Source of the DNA: an uncultured Alistipes sp.
GTDB lineage: Bacteria > Bacteroidota > Bacteroidia > Bacteroidales > Rikenellaceae
Direction of reading: 5' to 3'
DNA length: 11,482 bases
Assembly (NCBI GenBank): GCA_947173915.1
Contig: CAMWGZ010000022.1
Coordinates: forward strand, 1-11,482
Below, one piece after another: positions 1 to 7,353 of this stretch. Every line of letters starts with the position of its first letter. Position 1 is the stretch's first letter. The position numbers and the translations under genes were made by a program. Below the pieces are notes generated by a model. It had not been told where the DNA came from, ran no database searches, and was given only the letters and a program-made list of their open reading frames with translations.

Positions 1-127
1 CTCCACTACCCGCCGCACCCTGCACAGCATCCGCCCGACACGCCCCCTCCCCCTCGGGACGCGCACGCCCGCCGCAGGACAACTGCTGAAAAAAGCCCCG
101 ATCGCACCGGCGATCCCGAAAAAATAG
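1..127. other. Left-edge stretch without an assignable gene
   Basis: This C-rich stretch precedes the transporter promoter. One plus frame stays open from base 2 to a TAG at 125-127, and another from base 3 to a TGA at 87-89. Either could be the tail of an upstream gene whose body lies outside the window, but the encoded peptides are low-complexity (Pro, Arg, Thr, Ala) and show no recognisable motif. A small hairpin at 100-115 (GATCGC stem, 4-nt loop) lies inside it. I see no convincing gene here. Confidence 0.4.
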
Positions 128-135
128 TATTTTTG
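128..135 (+). promoter_or_regulatory. Predicted Bacteroidota -7 promoter element for the transporter gene
   Basis: The bases TATTTTTG match the Bacteroidota -7 consensus TAnnTTTG exactly. They lie 35 nt before the ATG at 171, which would give a leader of roughly 30 nt. No good TTTG -33 box is visible at the expected spacing, so the call rests on the -7 element and its position. Confidence 0.5.
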
Positions 136-170
136 CGCGGAAATCCTCTTCTCAGAAACCCACAAACACG

Positions 171-1832
171 ATGCACTGGTTCACGGATCTCTTCATACAG
201 CACTCGGCCATCCAGGCCGTCGTGGTACTCTCGCTGATCTCGGTCATCGGCATGGCCCTGGGCAAAATCAAGCTGCTGGGCATCTCGCTCGGCGTGACCT
301 TCGTCTTCTTCGTCGGCATCGCCGCCGGCCACTTCGGCCTCACGATCGACCCCGCGATGCTCGCCTTCGCCGAGAGTTTCGGACTGATACTCTTCGTCTA
401 TGCACTCGGTCTGCAGGTAGGTCCCGGTTTCTTCAGCTCGCTCCGCTCGGGCGGCATCCGGCTGGTCGGGCTGGCGACGCTCATCGTGGCGGTCGGCTCG
501 CTGCTGGCCGTCGGTCTCAGCCTCGCGACCCGCGTCCCGATGAGCGACATGGCCGGCATCCTCTGCGGCGCGACGACCAACACCCCGGCGCTCGGCGCAG
601 CACAACAGATGCTCTCGCAGATGCAGCTCGACAGCAACAACGCCACGCTGGGCTGCGCGCTGACCTATCCGCTGGGCGTGGTGGGGGTCATCCTCGGCAT
701 CATCGCCGTCCGCAAGCTCTTCGCCCGGCCGACGGACATTCCCCGCCCCGATACCGAGCACCGCAACAACGTCTTCATCGTCGAGTTCAAGGTTACCAAC
801 CCCGGCATCGCGGGCCGCAGCATCCGCGAGGTGGTCCAGTGCAGCCATCTCCACTTCGTCATCTCCCGCCTCTGGCGCGCGGGCCGCGTCTCGATCCCCA
901 CCTCCGATTCGGCGCTCGAAGCCGGCGATCTGATACTGGTCATCGCCTCGCCCGACGACGTGCAGGCGCTCGGACAGCTCTTCGGGGAGCAGATACAGAA
1001 AGACTGGAACACCCGGGACATCGACTGGAACGCGGTCGATAGCCAGCTCAGTTCGCAATCGATCGTCGTCACGCGACCCGAGATCAACGGCCGCAGACTC
1101 AGTTCGCTGCGGCTGCGCAACCTCTACGGAATCAACATCAGCCGCGTACACCGCTCGGGCGTGCAGCTGCTCGCCACGCCCGACCTGATGCTGCAACTGG
1201 GCGACAGCCTCACGGTGGTCGGCGAGGAACAGGCGATCCGCAACGTCGAGAAGATTCTGGGCAATGCCGTCAGGAGGCTCGACGAACCCAACCTGATTCC
1301 CGTATTCATCGGCCTGATTCTGGGTCTGCTGCTGGGAAGCATTCCGCTCGCCATACCGGGCATCGGGCTACCCGTGAAGCTGGGTCTGGCCGGAGGACCG
1401 ATCATCCTGGGCATCCTGATCGGCACGTTCGGTCCCCGCATCCATATCGTGACCTACACCACCCTGAGCGCCAACCTGATGCTGCGCGCGCTCGGGCTTT
1501 CGCTCTACCTCGCCTGCCTGGGTCTCGACGCGGGTGCCCACTTCGTGGAGACCATCATGCGCCCCGAGGGCATGCTGTGGGTGGCACTGGGCTTTCTCAT
1601 TACCTTCCTCCCGATCGTCGCGGTGGCCCTCATCGCCCTGCGGCTGTTCCGCATCGACTTCGGCCGCGTGGCGGGCATCATGTGCGGCAGCATGGCCAAC
1701 CCGATGGCGCTGAACTACGCCAACGAGACCATTCCGGGCGATCATCCCGCCGTAGCCTACGCAACGGTCTATCCCGTCTGCATGTTCCTGCGGGTCATCA
1801 TCATCCAGCTGCTGCTGATGTGCTTTCTCTAA
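171..1832 (+). CDS. YidE/AspT-family putative transporter with two RCK_C (TrkA-C) domains
   Basis: This is an inner-membrane protein of 553 residues, the usual length for the aspartate:alanine exchanger (AspT)/YidE-YbjL family. Two hydrophobic halves (about residues 12-182 and 373-552) flank a soluble core (about 195-365) that reads as two RCK_C regulatory domains, at roughly 196-270 and 285-365. Each half carries the family's duplicated signature: GLQVGPGFF (80-88) with GATTNTPALGAA (133-144) in the first, and GLDAGAHFV (451-459) with GSMANPMALNYAN (506-518) in the second. The family exchanges amino or dicarboxylic acids in characterised members, and most homologues have no known substrate, so none is assigned here. 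The ATG follows a promoter-like element and an A-rich leader without a Shine-Dalgarno sequence. The stop overlaps the end of the convergent Nudix gene by 4 bp. Family confidence is high; substrate is unknown. Confidence 0.93.
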   Translation: MHWFTDLFIQHSAIQAVVVLSLISVIGMALGKIKLLGISLGVTFVFFVGIAAGHFGLTIDPAMLAFAESFGLILFVYALGLQVGPGFFSSLRSGGIRLVGLATLIVAVGSLLAVGLSLATRVPMSDMAGILCGATTNTPALGAAQQMLSQMQLDSNNATLGCALTYPLGVVGVILGIIAVRKLFARPTDIPRPDTEHRNNVFIVEFKVTNPGIAGRSIREVVQCSHLHFVISRLWRAGRVSIPTSDSALEAGDLILVIASPDDVQALGQLFGEQIQKDWNTRDIDWNAVDSQLSSQSIVVTRPEINGRRLSSLRLRNLYGINISRVHRSGVQLLATPDLMLQLGDSLTVVGEEQAIRNVEKILGNAVRRLDEPNLIPVFIGLILGLLLGSIPLAIPGIGLPVKLGLAGGPIILGILIGTFGPRIHIVTYTTLSANLMLRALGLSLYLACLGLDAGAHFVETIMRPEGMLWVALGFLITFLPIVAVALIALRLFRIDFGRVAGIMCGSMANPMALNYANETIPGDHPAVAYATVYPVCMFLRVIIIQLLLMCFL

Positions 1833-2347
1833 AGCGGGGGAAGGGTAACGATCCGGACTATTTCGTCCTCGAAATTGGGGGTAAGCATGCCGCGCCCCAT
1901 CGCTTCGCGGATCTCGCGCAGGGTCCAAAAGCGCCCGCCGTCCAGTTCGGCGCTCGGCCGCACGGGGCCGTCATACACCGCACGATAGACATGAACCAGC
2001 TCCCGCTCGCACTCCGATTCGAAAAGGTAGGTCATCAGATGCTCCGGCTTCAGGTCGTCGAGTCCCAGCTCCTCGCGGGTCTCGCGCCGCAGCGCCTCGG
2101 CGACCGACTCGCCCCAATCGACATGGCCGCCGACGGCCGTGTCCCACCGTCCGGGCTGGATTCGCTTCCAGAGCGGGCGCCTTTGCAGGTAGAGCCTTCC
2201 GGCCGAGTCGAACAGATGGAGGTGCACTACCGGATGGAGCGGTTTACTTCCGTCGTGGCACGCACCCCGCGTCGCGCTGCCGATCACTCTGCCGGCGGCA
2301 TCGACCACCGGAAGCAGCTCCTTGTCATTATCGCACAAATGATTCAT
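1829..2347 (-). CDS. Nudix hydrolase, YfcD/isopentenyl-diphosphate-isomerase-like subgroup
   Basis: This 172-residue cytoplasmic enzyme has a complete Nudix box: G74-x5-E80-x7-R88-E89-T-R-E92-E93-L-G95-L96, which binds the divalent metal and cleaves nucleoside-diphosphate-linked (NDP-X) or related pyrophosphate substrates. The N-terminal part (LPVVDAAGRVIGSATRG, then LYLQRRP and the PGRWDTAVGGHVDWGES stretch, 65-81) resembles the YfcD-like subgroup related to type 1 IPP isomerase. That subgroup has no settled substrate, so I do not call it Idi. The ATG at 2347 lies 22 nt after the stop of the OstA-like gene, which makes it the likely last gene of the envelope operon. Its stop overlaps the transporter's stop region on the other strand by 4 bp, leaving no room for a dedicated terminator between the two genes. 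Family call is firm; function is open. Confidence 0.92.
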   Translation of the reverse strand: MNHLCDNDKELLPVVDAAGRVIGSATRGACHDGSKPLHPVVHLHLFDSAGRLYLQRRPLWKRIQPGRWDTAVGGHVDWGESVAEALRRETREELGLDDLKPEHLMTYLFESECERELVHVYRAVYDGPVRPSAELDGGRFWTLREIREAMGRGMLTPNFEDEIVRIVTLPPL

Positions 2348-2369
2348 CGTCTGATTGTCCCACCGCCGA

Positions 2370-4985
2370 TCAATAGCCCAGTTCGTGCATCCAGTCGAGG
2401 ATCTCGGGCGTAAGCCGGTCGTCGCGATCGACCCAACTGCCCCGCTCGACCAGCTGCCGCTTGTACTCCTCGATGCGGTGCGTGATCGGGAAGTCGGGTT
2501 TGGGCAGCAGGCTCTTCTCCTCGCGCTCGGAGGGGCGGATCCTGCGGTCGAAGACCTCCCGAAGCTGCGGACGGCGCGCCTCCTCCCACGAGAAGTTCTC
2601 CAGGAAGCGGTCCTGCGTCTCGGGAATCATGTTCATCGGATAGACATGCCATTCGGGCTGGTTGCGGTAGGTGATGCCCACCACCGCATTGTCCTCGATG
2701 TCGTAGGAGGCCGATCCGGCTTGCAGCACCAGCAGGCTCCCCGGCTCGGATGCGCCCTCCTCCTGCATGTAATAGAGCGTCTGTACGTTGCCCTCCACGT
2801 CGTTGCGGTAGATCTTGTTGTCGCGGAAATAGGCCGTGATGAGCTTTCCGGCCACCTGGTTGTAGCACATCGTGTCGAGGCGGCTGGTCATGAGCGGACT
2901 GCCCTCGAACTCGGCGCGGTCGATCTGCGCGTTGCGCAGGAAGACCTTCATCTGGTCGGAGGTAATCTGATTCTGCTCGTTCCACATCACGGGGTCGATA
3001 TAGAACAGAATCGTCGAGTCGGTCGAAAGCGACACCAGCGAGTCGCACACGGCCTGGAAATCGCTGCGATAGATCCGCACCCGACGGTATCCCTTGATGA
3101 GGCGGTAGAGCGTATCGGGCTGTGCAACGGAGGCGCTGTCGCTCTCAGCCCCCCCGGCTGAGTCGGTCCGCTGTGAGTCGCGCGACGGGCCGGCATCCGT
3201 TGCCGAAGCCTCCTCCGGTCGGGAAGCGAACAGACGCAACGAGTCGGCGCGCAGCGAATCGAGCACCCAGGCGGACTTTTTGCCCCGCGCAACCGCCTGC
3301 TCGGCACGTGCCCGCTTTCTGGCCCATACTCGGGCCGCACGGCGCATGCGCCGCTCTTCGATGCGGCGCTCCAGCTCCTGTTCCCTCTCTTTCTGTGCCT
3401 CCAGGCGTGCCGTCGCACGTGCTTGACGCGCGCGCGCGATCTCCGCAAGTTTCTGCTTCCGGGCCGCGACCTCGGCCGCCTTGCGGGCCGCCTTCACGCT
3501 GTCGGCTCGGGCCTTGACCTCCTCCGGAGTGAGTTCCGGCAAGACAAAGGCGACGGAATCGACCGCCGGCTCCTCCGTATCGGACGGCTGCACGGCCGAC
3601 GAATCGGTTCGCTCCGCCGCTCCGGCCTGCGGCCGCGGGTCGTTCTCCGCAGCGGCCCGAAGCCCGGCACGCAGCCCGTCCGCCTCAGGATTTTCCGCAC
3701 GCAGATCGCGCTCCGGCCCGGCGGGTGCCCCGGGGCGCACCTCCGCCGAACGGGGATCGCCCACAGGCTCTTCCGCCCCGCGGCGCACACGCAGCGAATC
3801 CTGCCGCTGCCGGCGGTTCCGCCTCATCTCCTCCGGCGAAGCGAGCGAATCGGGCCGCAGCGCATTTCCTGCGGCCATTTCCTGCGGCTCCGCCCCCGGA
3901 GCGTTCGCGGCAACCGCCGAAGAGTCGGCAGCCGGCACCTGCTCGCGCTCCACGAGGATCGTGTGCAGCGACATCGTATCGGCCCGCATATAGACAGAAT
4001 CGCCCTGGCTCGTATCGTAGCTGATGACCGAGGGGCGCTGCGTGAGCAGCGCATCGCCCGGCTCTTTCCAGTATTCGCCGTAATCGCCGAAGGCGAGCAC
4101 CTTGTGGTCCGTATCGTCGATCTGAATGTTGCGGTAGAGGCGGGCGTGCCCCTCCTCGCGGAAGTAGTAGAGGCTGTCGCTCCACAGCTCCTGACGGTCG
4201 GTCAGCACGTAGCCGTTGCGCGTGAGGGCATAGAGCGCACGCGCCTTCTCGTAACGGCCCCGGTCGGCGTAGATATAGTCCCCCTCGCGGTTCCAGATAT
4301 TGGTCCTGTCGAAGAAATAGGCCTGGTCGGTGTTCATCTCGTAAAGCACCGAGTCGCCCCGCAGCTCGTAGTTCTCGTTGCGCATCTCCACCCGATCGAC
4401 GCAGACCACGCGGCTGCTGTCGGCATAATAGTAGCCGCGCATCGATTCGAGGTGGCTGTCGCGGTTGGTCACGATGCCACCGCCGGAGAAGCGGCCCACG
4501 TTATCCAACGTATTGAAAATAAAGTCGTAGGTATAGAGCGTCGCCTCGCCATCGACCACCTTGACCAGATCGGAATAGACCCGGGCCTGGTTCAGCTCGC
4601 CGTTGTATTCGGCACGGTCGCCATAGATATAGGTCGTATTCTTGTTAATGAGCACGTTGCCGAAGCACTCGAAGCGCATGTCGTTGTAGCGGATCGCGCT
4701 GTCGCACGTGATGACCGTGCCGTTGTGCTGCGCGGCGAAGTGGCCCACCAGACACATGGCCGTCGTGTCGCCGAAGGGGATGGTATGGCCCCGGTCGGAG
4801 ATGAAATCGACCGCCACCTTGCGCGGCTCCTCCTGCCTGTCCGCAGGAGCGGCGGCGGCGAAGAGGAGATCGGCCGCAGCCGCCTCGCCGGCCGGAACCA
4901 CCGGCCGGTTGCCGGCGAAAACGATGCCGGCAGCGGCTCCCGCCACCAGCAAACCGGAGCATAATTCACGCAGTCGCCTCCGCAT
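2370..4985 (-). CDS. OstA/LptA-like LPS-transport protein with a large charged insertion
   Basis: The 871-residue protein is predicted to be exported: the N-terminus is MRRRLRELCS followed by a hydrophobic stretch to about residue 25, then an Ala-rich tract to about 48. Residues 55-347 are an OstA/LptA-type beta repeat region with recurring features such as GNVLINKNTTYIYGDRAEY (109-127), YTYDFIF, RFSGGGIVTNRDSHLES and GDYIYADRGRY. Proteins of this family bridge lipopolysaccharide across the periplasm to the outer-membrane LptD complex. A second OstA-like segment runs from about 625 to 800, and the C-terminus is charged. Between them (about 349-623) lies a low-complexity segment rich in Pro, Ala, Arg, Glu and Asp-Ser-Leu motifs, with a strongly charged helix, probably coiled coil, at about 486-570. 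The gene starts 15 nt after the stop of the SurA gene upstream, in an operon with chaperones for outer-membrane proteins. Family assignment is good; the exact LPS role is inferred from family and context. Confidence 0.88.
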   Translation of the reverse strand: MRRRLRELCSGLLVAGAAAGIVFAGNRPVVPAGEAAAADLLFAAAAPADRQEEPRKVAVDFISDRGHTIPFGDTTAMCLVGHFAAQHNGTVITCDSAIRYNDMRFECFGNVLINKNTTYIYGDRAEYNGELNQARVYSDLVKVVDGEATLYTYDFIFNTLDNVGRFSGGGIVTNRDSHLESMRGYYYADSSRVVCVDRVEMRNENYELRGDSVLYEMNTDQAYFFDRTNIWNREGDYIYADRGRYEKARALYALTRNGYVLTDRQELWSDSLYYFREEGHARLYRNIQIDDTDHKVLAFGDYGEYWKEPGDALLTQRPSVISYDTSQGDSVYMRADTMSLHTILVEREQVPAADSSAVAANAPGAEPQEMAAGNALRPDSLASPEEMRRNRRQRQDSLRVRRGAEEPVGDPRSAEVRPGAPAGPERDLRAENPEADGLRAGLRAAAENDPRPQAGAAERTDSSAVQPSDTEEPAVDSVAFVLPELTPEEVKARADSVKAARKAAEVAARKQKLAEIARARQARATARLEAQKEREQELERRIEERRMRRAARVWARKRARAEQAVARGKKSAWVLDSLRADSLRLFASRPEEASATDAGPSRDSQRTDSAGGAESDSASVAQPDTLYRLIKGYRRVRIYRSDFQAVCDSLVSLSTDSTILFYIDPVMWNEQNQITSDQMKVFLRNAQIDRAEFEGSPLMTSRLDTMCYNQVAGKLITAYFRDNKIYRNDVEGNVQTLYYMQEEGASEPGSLLVLQAGSASYDIEDNAVVGITYRNQPEWHVYPMNMIPETQDRFLENFSWEEARRPQLREVFDRRIRPSEREEKSLLPKPDFPITHRIEEYKRQLVERGSWVDRDDRLTPEILDWMHELGY

Positions 4986-5000
4986 CGGAATCCCCCGTTT

Positions 5001-6410
5001 TTACTTGAACCAGTTCTTGTTGTCGAAATCCTCGTAGCGGAACTCGGGATCGACATAGACGTACATGCCCTCGATCTTCCGGTCGAGCCACTCCCGGAAC
5101 ACCCGCTCGCGCTTGGCGTTCAGGGCCAGCTGCTCGACGCGGATGTAGTCCTGATCGAGCGAGGCCTTGTGCGCGGGGATGATCCGCACGAGCTTGACCA
5201 CCTTGCTCAGCCTGTTGCCCATTGCGTCCTCCGACTGGAAGGCATCCGAAATCTCGCCCGGCTTGAGGCGGCGCAGCGCGTTGTAGTCGTCCAGACTCTT
5301 GCCGCTGCGGCCGAAATCCTCCTTCAGGAAGCTGGTCTCGGTATAGCGGGCATCGTAATAGTGGCCCTCCTCCAGCAGGTCGTGGTTGGTCACGATGCCG
5401 CCGTTCATCTTCGAATGAGCGTCGTCCGAGAAGCGGAGCGCCGCCTCATCGAAAGTGAGCGAATCCTTGCGGACCAGCCGGACGATGCTGTCGAGCATCT
5501 GCGCGGGACGGATCTCCTCCTCGACCGTATAGTCGGGACGGATCACGATGTGCCGCGCGTGGTAGATGCGCCCCTTGCGGTCGATCAGCTGGATGAGATG
5601 GTAGCCGTACTTGGTTTCGACGACCTCCGACACCTGCCCGGGGCGCAGTTCGCTGAGGGCATCGGCGAACGGGCGCACGAAGCCGTCCAGCGGCTGCGGG
5701 TCGAGCATCCCGCCGCTGATGGCCGAAGCGTCGATCGAATACATGCGCGCCATCACGTCGAAGCGGGCCTGGCCCGTGATGATCCGCTCGCGCATGTCGA
5801 GCAGGCGCTCCTTGGCGCGCTGCCGGGCTTCGGTCCGCGAGAAGGGGAATTTCGTGATCTGCGCATAGACATACTGGTCGGCGATGGTGGGCAGGCTGTC
5901 CTTGTCGATGCGCCGGTAGTAGCGCTCCACCTCGCCGGGAACCACCTTGACCCGGCCGACCACCGCGCCCTGCATCGCCTGGGCATAGGCCTGCTCCTCG
6001 AAGCGGCGGCGGTACATTTCGCGCACGTGGAAAATGGGCATGTTCTGCCGCTTCTCCAGCGCCGCGATCGAGCCGGCATCGTCGATGAGCGCCTGCAGGT
6101 AGGTCTCCACCCGCTGGGAGATCTCCGAGAAGCTGACATCGACCGAGTCGATGAAGGCCTGATTGAAGAGGAGCTTCTGCGTGAGCAGCAGTTCGAGCGC
6201 CTCGCTGCGGGGATCGCGGTCGGAGGTGTAGCCCTGCTCCCTGTGCTGGGCCGTCAGTTCGGTGGCATAATCGTTCACTTCCGACCAGAGGATCGAGGAG
6301 CCGCCGACCACCGCGACCACGCGATCGAGCATGACCCGCTGCGGTTCGGCCGCACCCGCCGTCACTCCCAGCGCCAACAGGGCGCAACACAATACGATTC
6401 GTCTTATCAT
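5001..6410 (-). CDS. surA: SurA-type periplasmic chaperone/peptidyl-prolyl isomerase with two parvulin domains
   Basis: This 469-residue protein starts with a signal peptide (MIRRIVLCCALLALGVTAGAAE, cleavage probably near residue 20). It then has a SurA_N chaperone region (about 26-165, beginning RVVAVVGGSSILWSEV), a first PpiC/parvulin domain (about 179-277) ending in YGYHLIQLIDR, a second parvulin-like domain (about 282-410) opening with YHARHIVIRP, and a C-terminal helical part. SurA proteins guard unfolded outer-membrane proteins in the periplasm on the way to the BAM complex. Domain 1 keeps the C-terminal histidine (H271) but has Gln (Q184) where the N-terminal His usually sits. Domain 2 keeps that His (H287) but lacks the C-terminal GYH. 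The ATG lies 3 nt after the stop of the lipoprotein gene, so translation is probably coupled. Length and layout are as expected for SurA; isomerase activity is uncertain. Confidence 0.92.
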   Translation of the reverse strand: MIRRIVLCCALLALGVTAGAAEPQRVMLDRVVAVVGGSSILWSEVNDYATELTAQHREQGYTSDRDPRSEALELLLTQKLLFNQAFIDSVDVSFSEISQRVETYLQALIDDAGSIAALEKRQNMPIFHVREMYRRRFEEQAYAQAMQGAVVGRVKVVPGEVERYYRRIDKDSLPTIADQYVYAQITKFPFSRTEARQRAKERLLDMRERIITGQARFDVMARMYSIDASAISGGMLDPQPLDGFVRPFADALSELRPGQVSEVVETKYGYHLIQLIDRKGRIYHARHIVIRPDYTVEEEIRPAQMLDSIVRLVRKDSLTFDEAALRFSDDAHSKMNGGIVTNHDLLEEGHYYDARYTETSFLKEDFGRSGKSLDDYNALRRLKPGEISDAFQSEDAMGNRLSKVVKLVRIIPAHKASLDQDYIRVEQLALNAKRERVFREWLDRKIEGMYVYVDPEFRYEDFDNKNWFK

Positions 6411-6413
6411 CGT

Positions 6414-7295
6414 CTATCTGTTTTCGTCGTTATAAACCGTCGCTCCGCCCTCCGCGAGCGCCCGCTCGTAGAGTTGCTCGTCGTAGCTGCGGATGATCTC
6501 GTTCTGCCGCTGGTTGTGCAGAATGCGGCGGATGGTCTGCGCCACCCGGTCCAGCGGCAGCACGTCGCCCGGATGCAGCACCTCCGTGATCTCGAAATAG
6601 TAGCCCGAGCGGCTGTCGCTCATCTGCTGCACCCGTCCGGGAAGCAGCAGCGCATCGTAATTGCGGCTGCTGAGCACGGGCAGGCAGCTCAGGAATTCGG
6701 TATAGGTTACCCACGAAGAGGTAAAGTCGTCGAGCACGAAATTGTTCTTGGTGCAGAGATCGGCGAAATCCTGAGCCGCCGATGCGGAGCCGCGGGACAT
6801 CATCCGCAGGAGTTTCGCGGCCTGCCGGTTTCCCGAATCGAACCGCACGACCCGCCCCTTGACCAGCGTCTGCGGGGCCTTGAATTCGGAGGCGTGGGCG
6901 GCGTAGTAGGCCGACACCTGCTCGTCGGTCACCAGCGTATCGAGCCGGCTATCGACCAGATGCTGCTCCAGCTTGCGGATCAGCAGCGACTCCCGATAGG
7001 CCTCGACCAGCGAGTCTATATCCCGCTCCGAGCCGGAAAAGAGCTGCTCGGCCTCCTGCAGCTTGAGCTGTTTGCGCACCCATTTGGCCACGTAACGCTC
7101 CATGAAAGCCGCGCTGTCGGCACCGCTCATGCCCTGAGGCACCGCCCCGCGCACCTCCCGCAGATGGAGCTTGCGCCCCCCCGCCTCGGCCAGCACACGG
7201 CCGCCGCCCGGCATGCGGGATATATCCTGACAACCGGCCGCCAGCAGCGCCAGCAGCACCGCGAACAGCGCTCTTCTGATCCAAAAACTCATCAT
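6414..7295 (-). CDS. SurA/PpiC-like periplasmic lipoprotein, probably without isomerase activity
   Basis: The protein has 293 residues from the ATG at 7295. Reading could extend 6 bases further to a TTG at 7301, but that leaves only 4 nt after the promoter -7 element, so I prefer the ATG; another ATG follows directly at 7292. The N-terminus is a lipoprotein signal ending in the lipobox LAAGC, with Cys22 as the lipidated residue. The next region (about 32-135) resembles the SurA N-terminal chaperone module: VLAEAGGRKLHLREV, a helical WVRKQLKLQEAE stretch and the VTDEQVSAYYAAHASEF link. A degenerate parvulin-like segment follows (about 140-240). It lacks the GGDLG loop and catalytic histidines and ends in GYYFEITEVL, where GYH would be expected. 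It is the first gene of the cassette, 3 nt before surA, and probably works with SurA on outer-membrane proteins. The family relation is by pattern only. Confidence 0.75.
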   Translation of the reverse strand: MMSFWIRRALFAVLLALLAAGCQDISRMPGGGRVLAEAGGRKLHLREVRGAVPQGMSGADSAAFMERYVAKWVRKQLKLQEAEQLFSGSERDIDSLVEAYRESLLIRKLEQHLVDSRLDTLVTDEQVSAYYAAHASEFKAPQTLVKGRVVRFDSGNRQAAKLLRMMSRGSASAAQDFADLCTKNNFVLDDFTSSWVTYTEFLSCLPVLSSRNYDALLLPGRVQQMSDSRSGYYFEITEVLHPGDVLPLDRVAQTIRRILHNQRQNEIIRSYDEQLYERALAEGGATVYNDENR

Positions 7296-7305
7296 TGACA
7301 AGGCA

Positions 7306-7313
7306 CAAAGATA
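7306..7313 (-). promoter_or_regulatory. Predicted -7 promoter element of the envelope-biogenesis operon
   Basis: On the minus strand the bases TATCTTTG match TAnnTTTG exactly. They lie only 10 nt before the ATG at 7295. With the usual start a few bases after the element, the transcript would have a leader of about 5 nt or none. No clear -33 TTTG is visible in the 58-bp gap to the CPBP gene, and no terminator hairpin is seen there, so some read-through from the CPBP gene is also possible. Confidence 0.45.
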
Positions 7314-7353
7314 GACTTTTTACCCGAACTTAACGCATCCGCACCGGCGAATA

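Noticed and set aside
100..115. GATCGC/GCGATC hairpin as a transcription terminator
   Set aside because: The stem is only 6 bp. On the plus strand it is followed by A residues, and on the minus strand the T run is separated from the stem by GGGGC; no minus-strand gene ends there.
6..1196. A 396-codon minus-strand open frame covering the transporter's first half
   Set aside because: The opposite strand encodes an intact transporter with family motifs, and the antisense product is Asp/Glu/Arg/His-rich with no domain.
4700..4715. A CACGTG core resembling parS
   Set aside because: It agrees with parS at only 10 of 16 positions, lacks the GTTT/AAAC flanks and lies inside the OstA-like coding sequence; other CACGTG hits near 3306, 3416 and 6026 are no better.
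3423..4964. A 513-codon plus-strand open frame antisense to the OstA-like gene
   Set aside because: It mirrors the codons of the real gene, with Arg/His/Val-rich low-information sequence and no recognisable family.
5169..7298. A 709-codon open frame on the plus strand antisense to surA and the lipoprotein gene
   Set aside because: The encoded protein is a His/Arg/Asp/Val-rich composition typical of antisense frames in GC-rich genes, has no motif or signal, and both minus-strand genes beneath it have clear domains.
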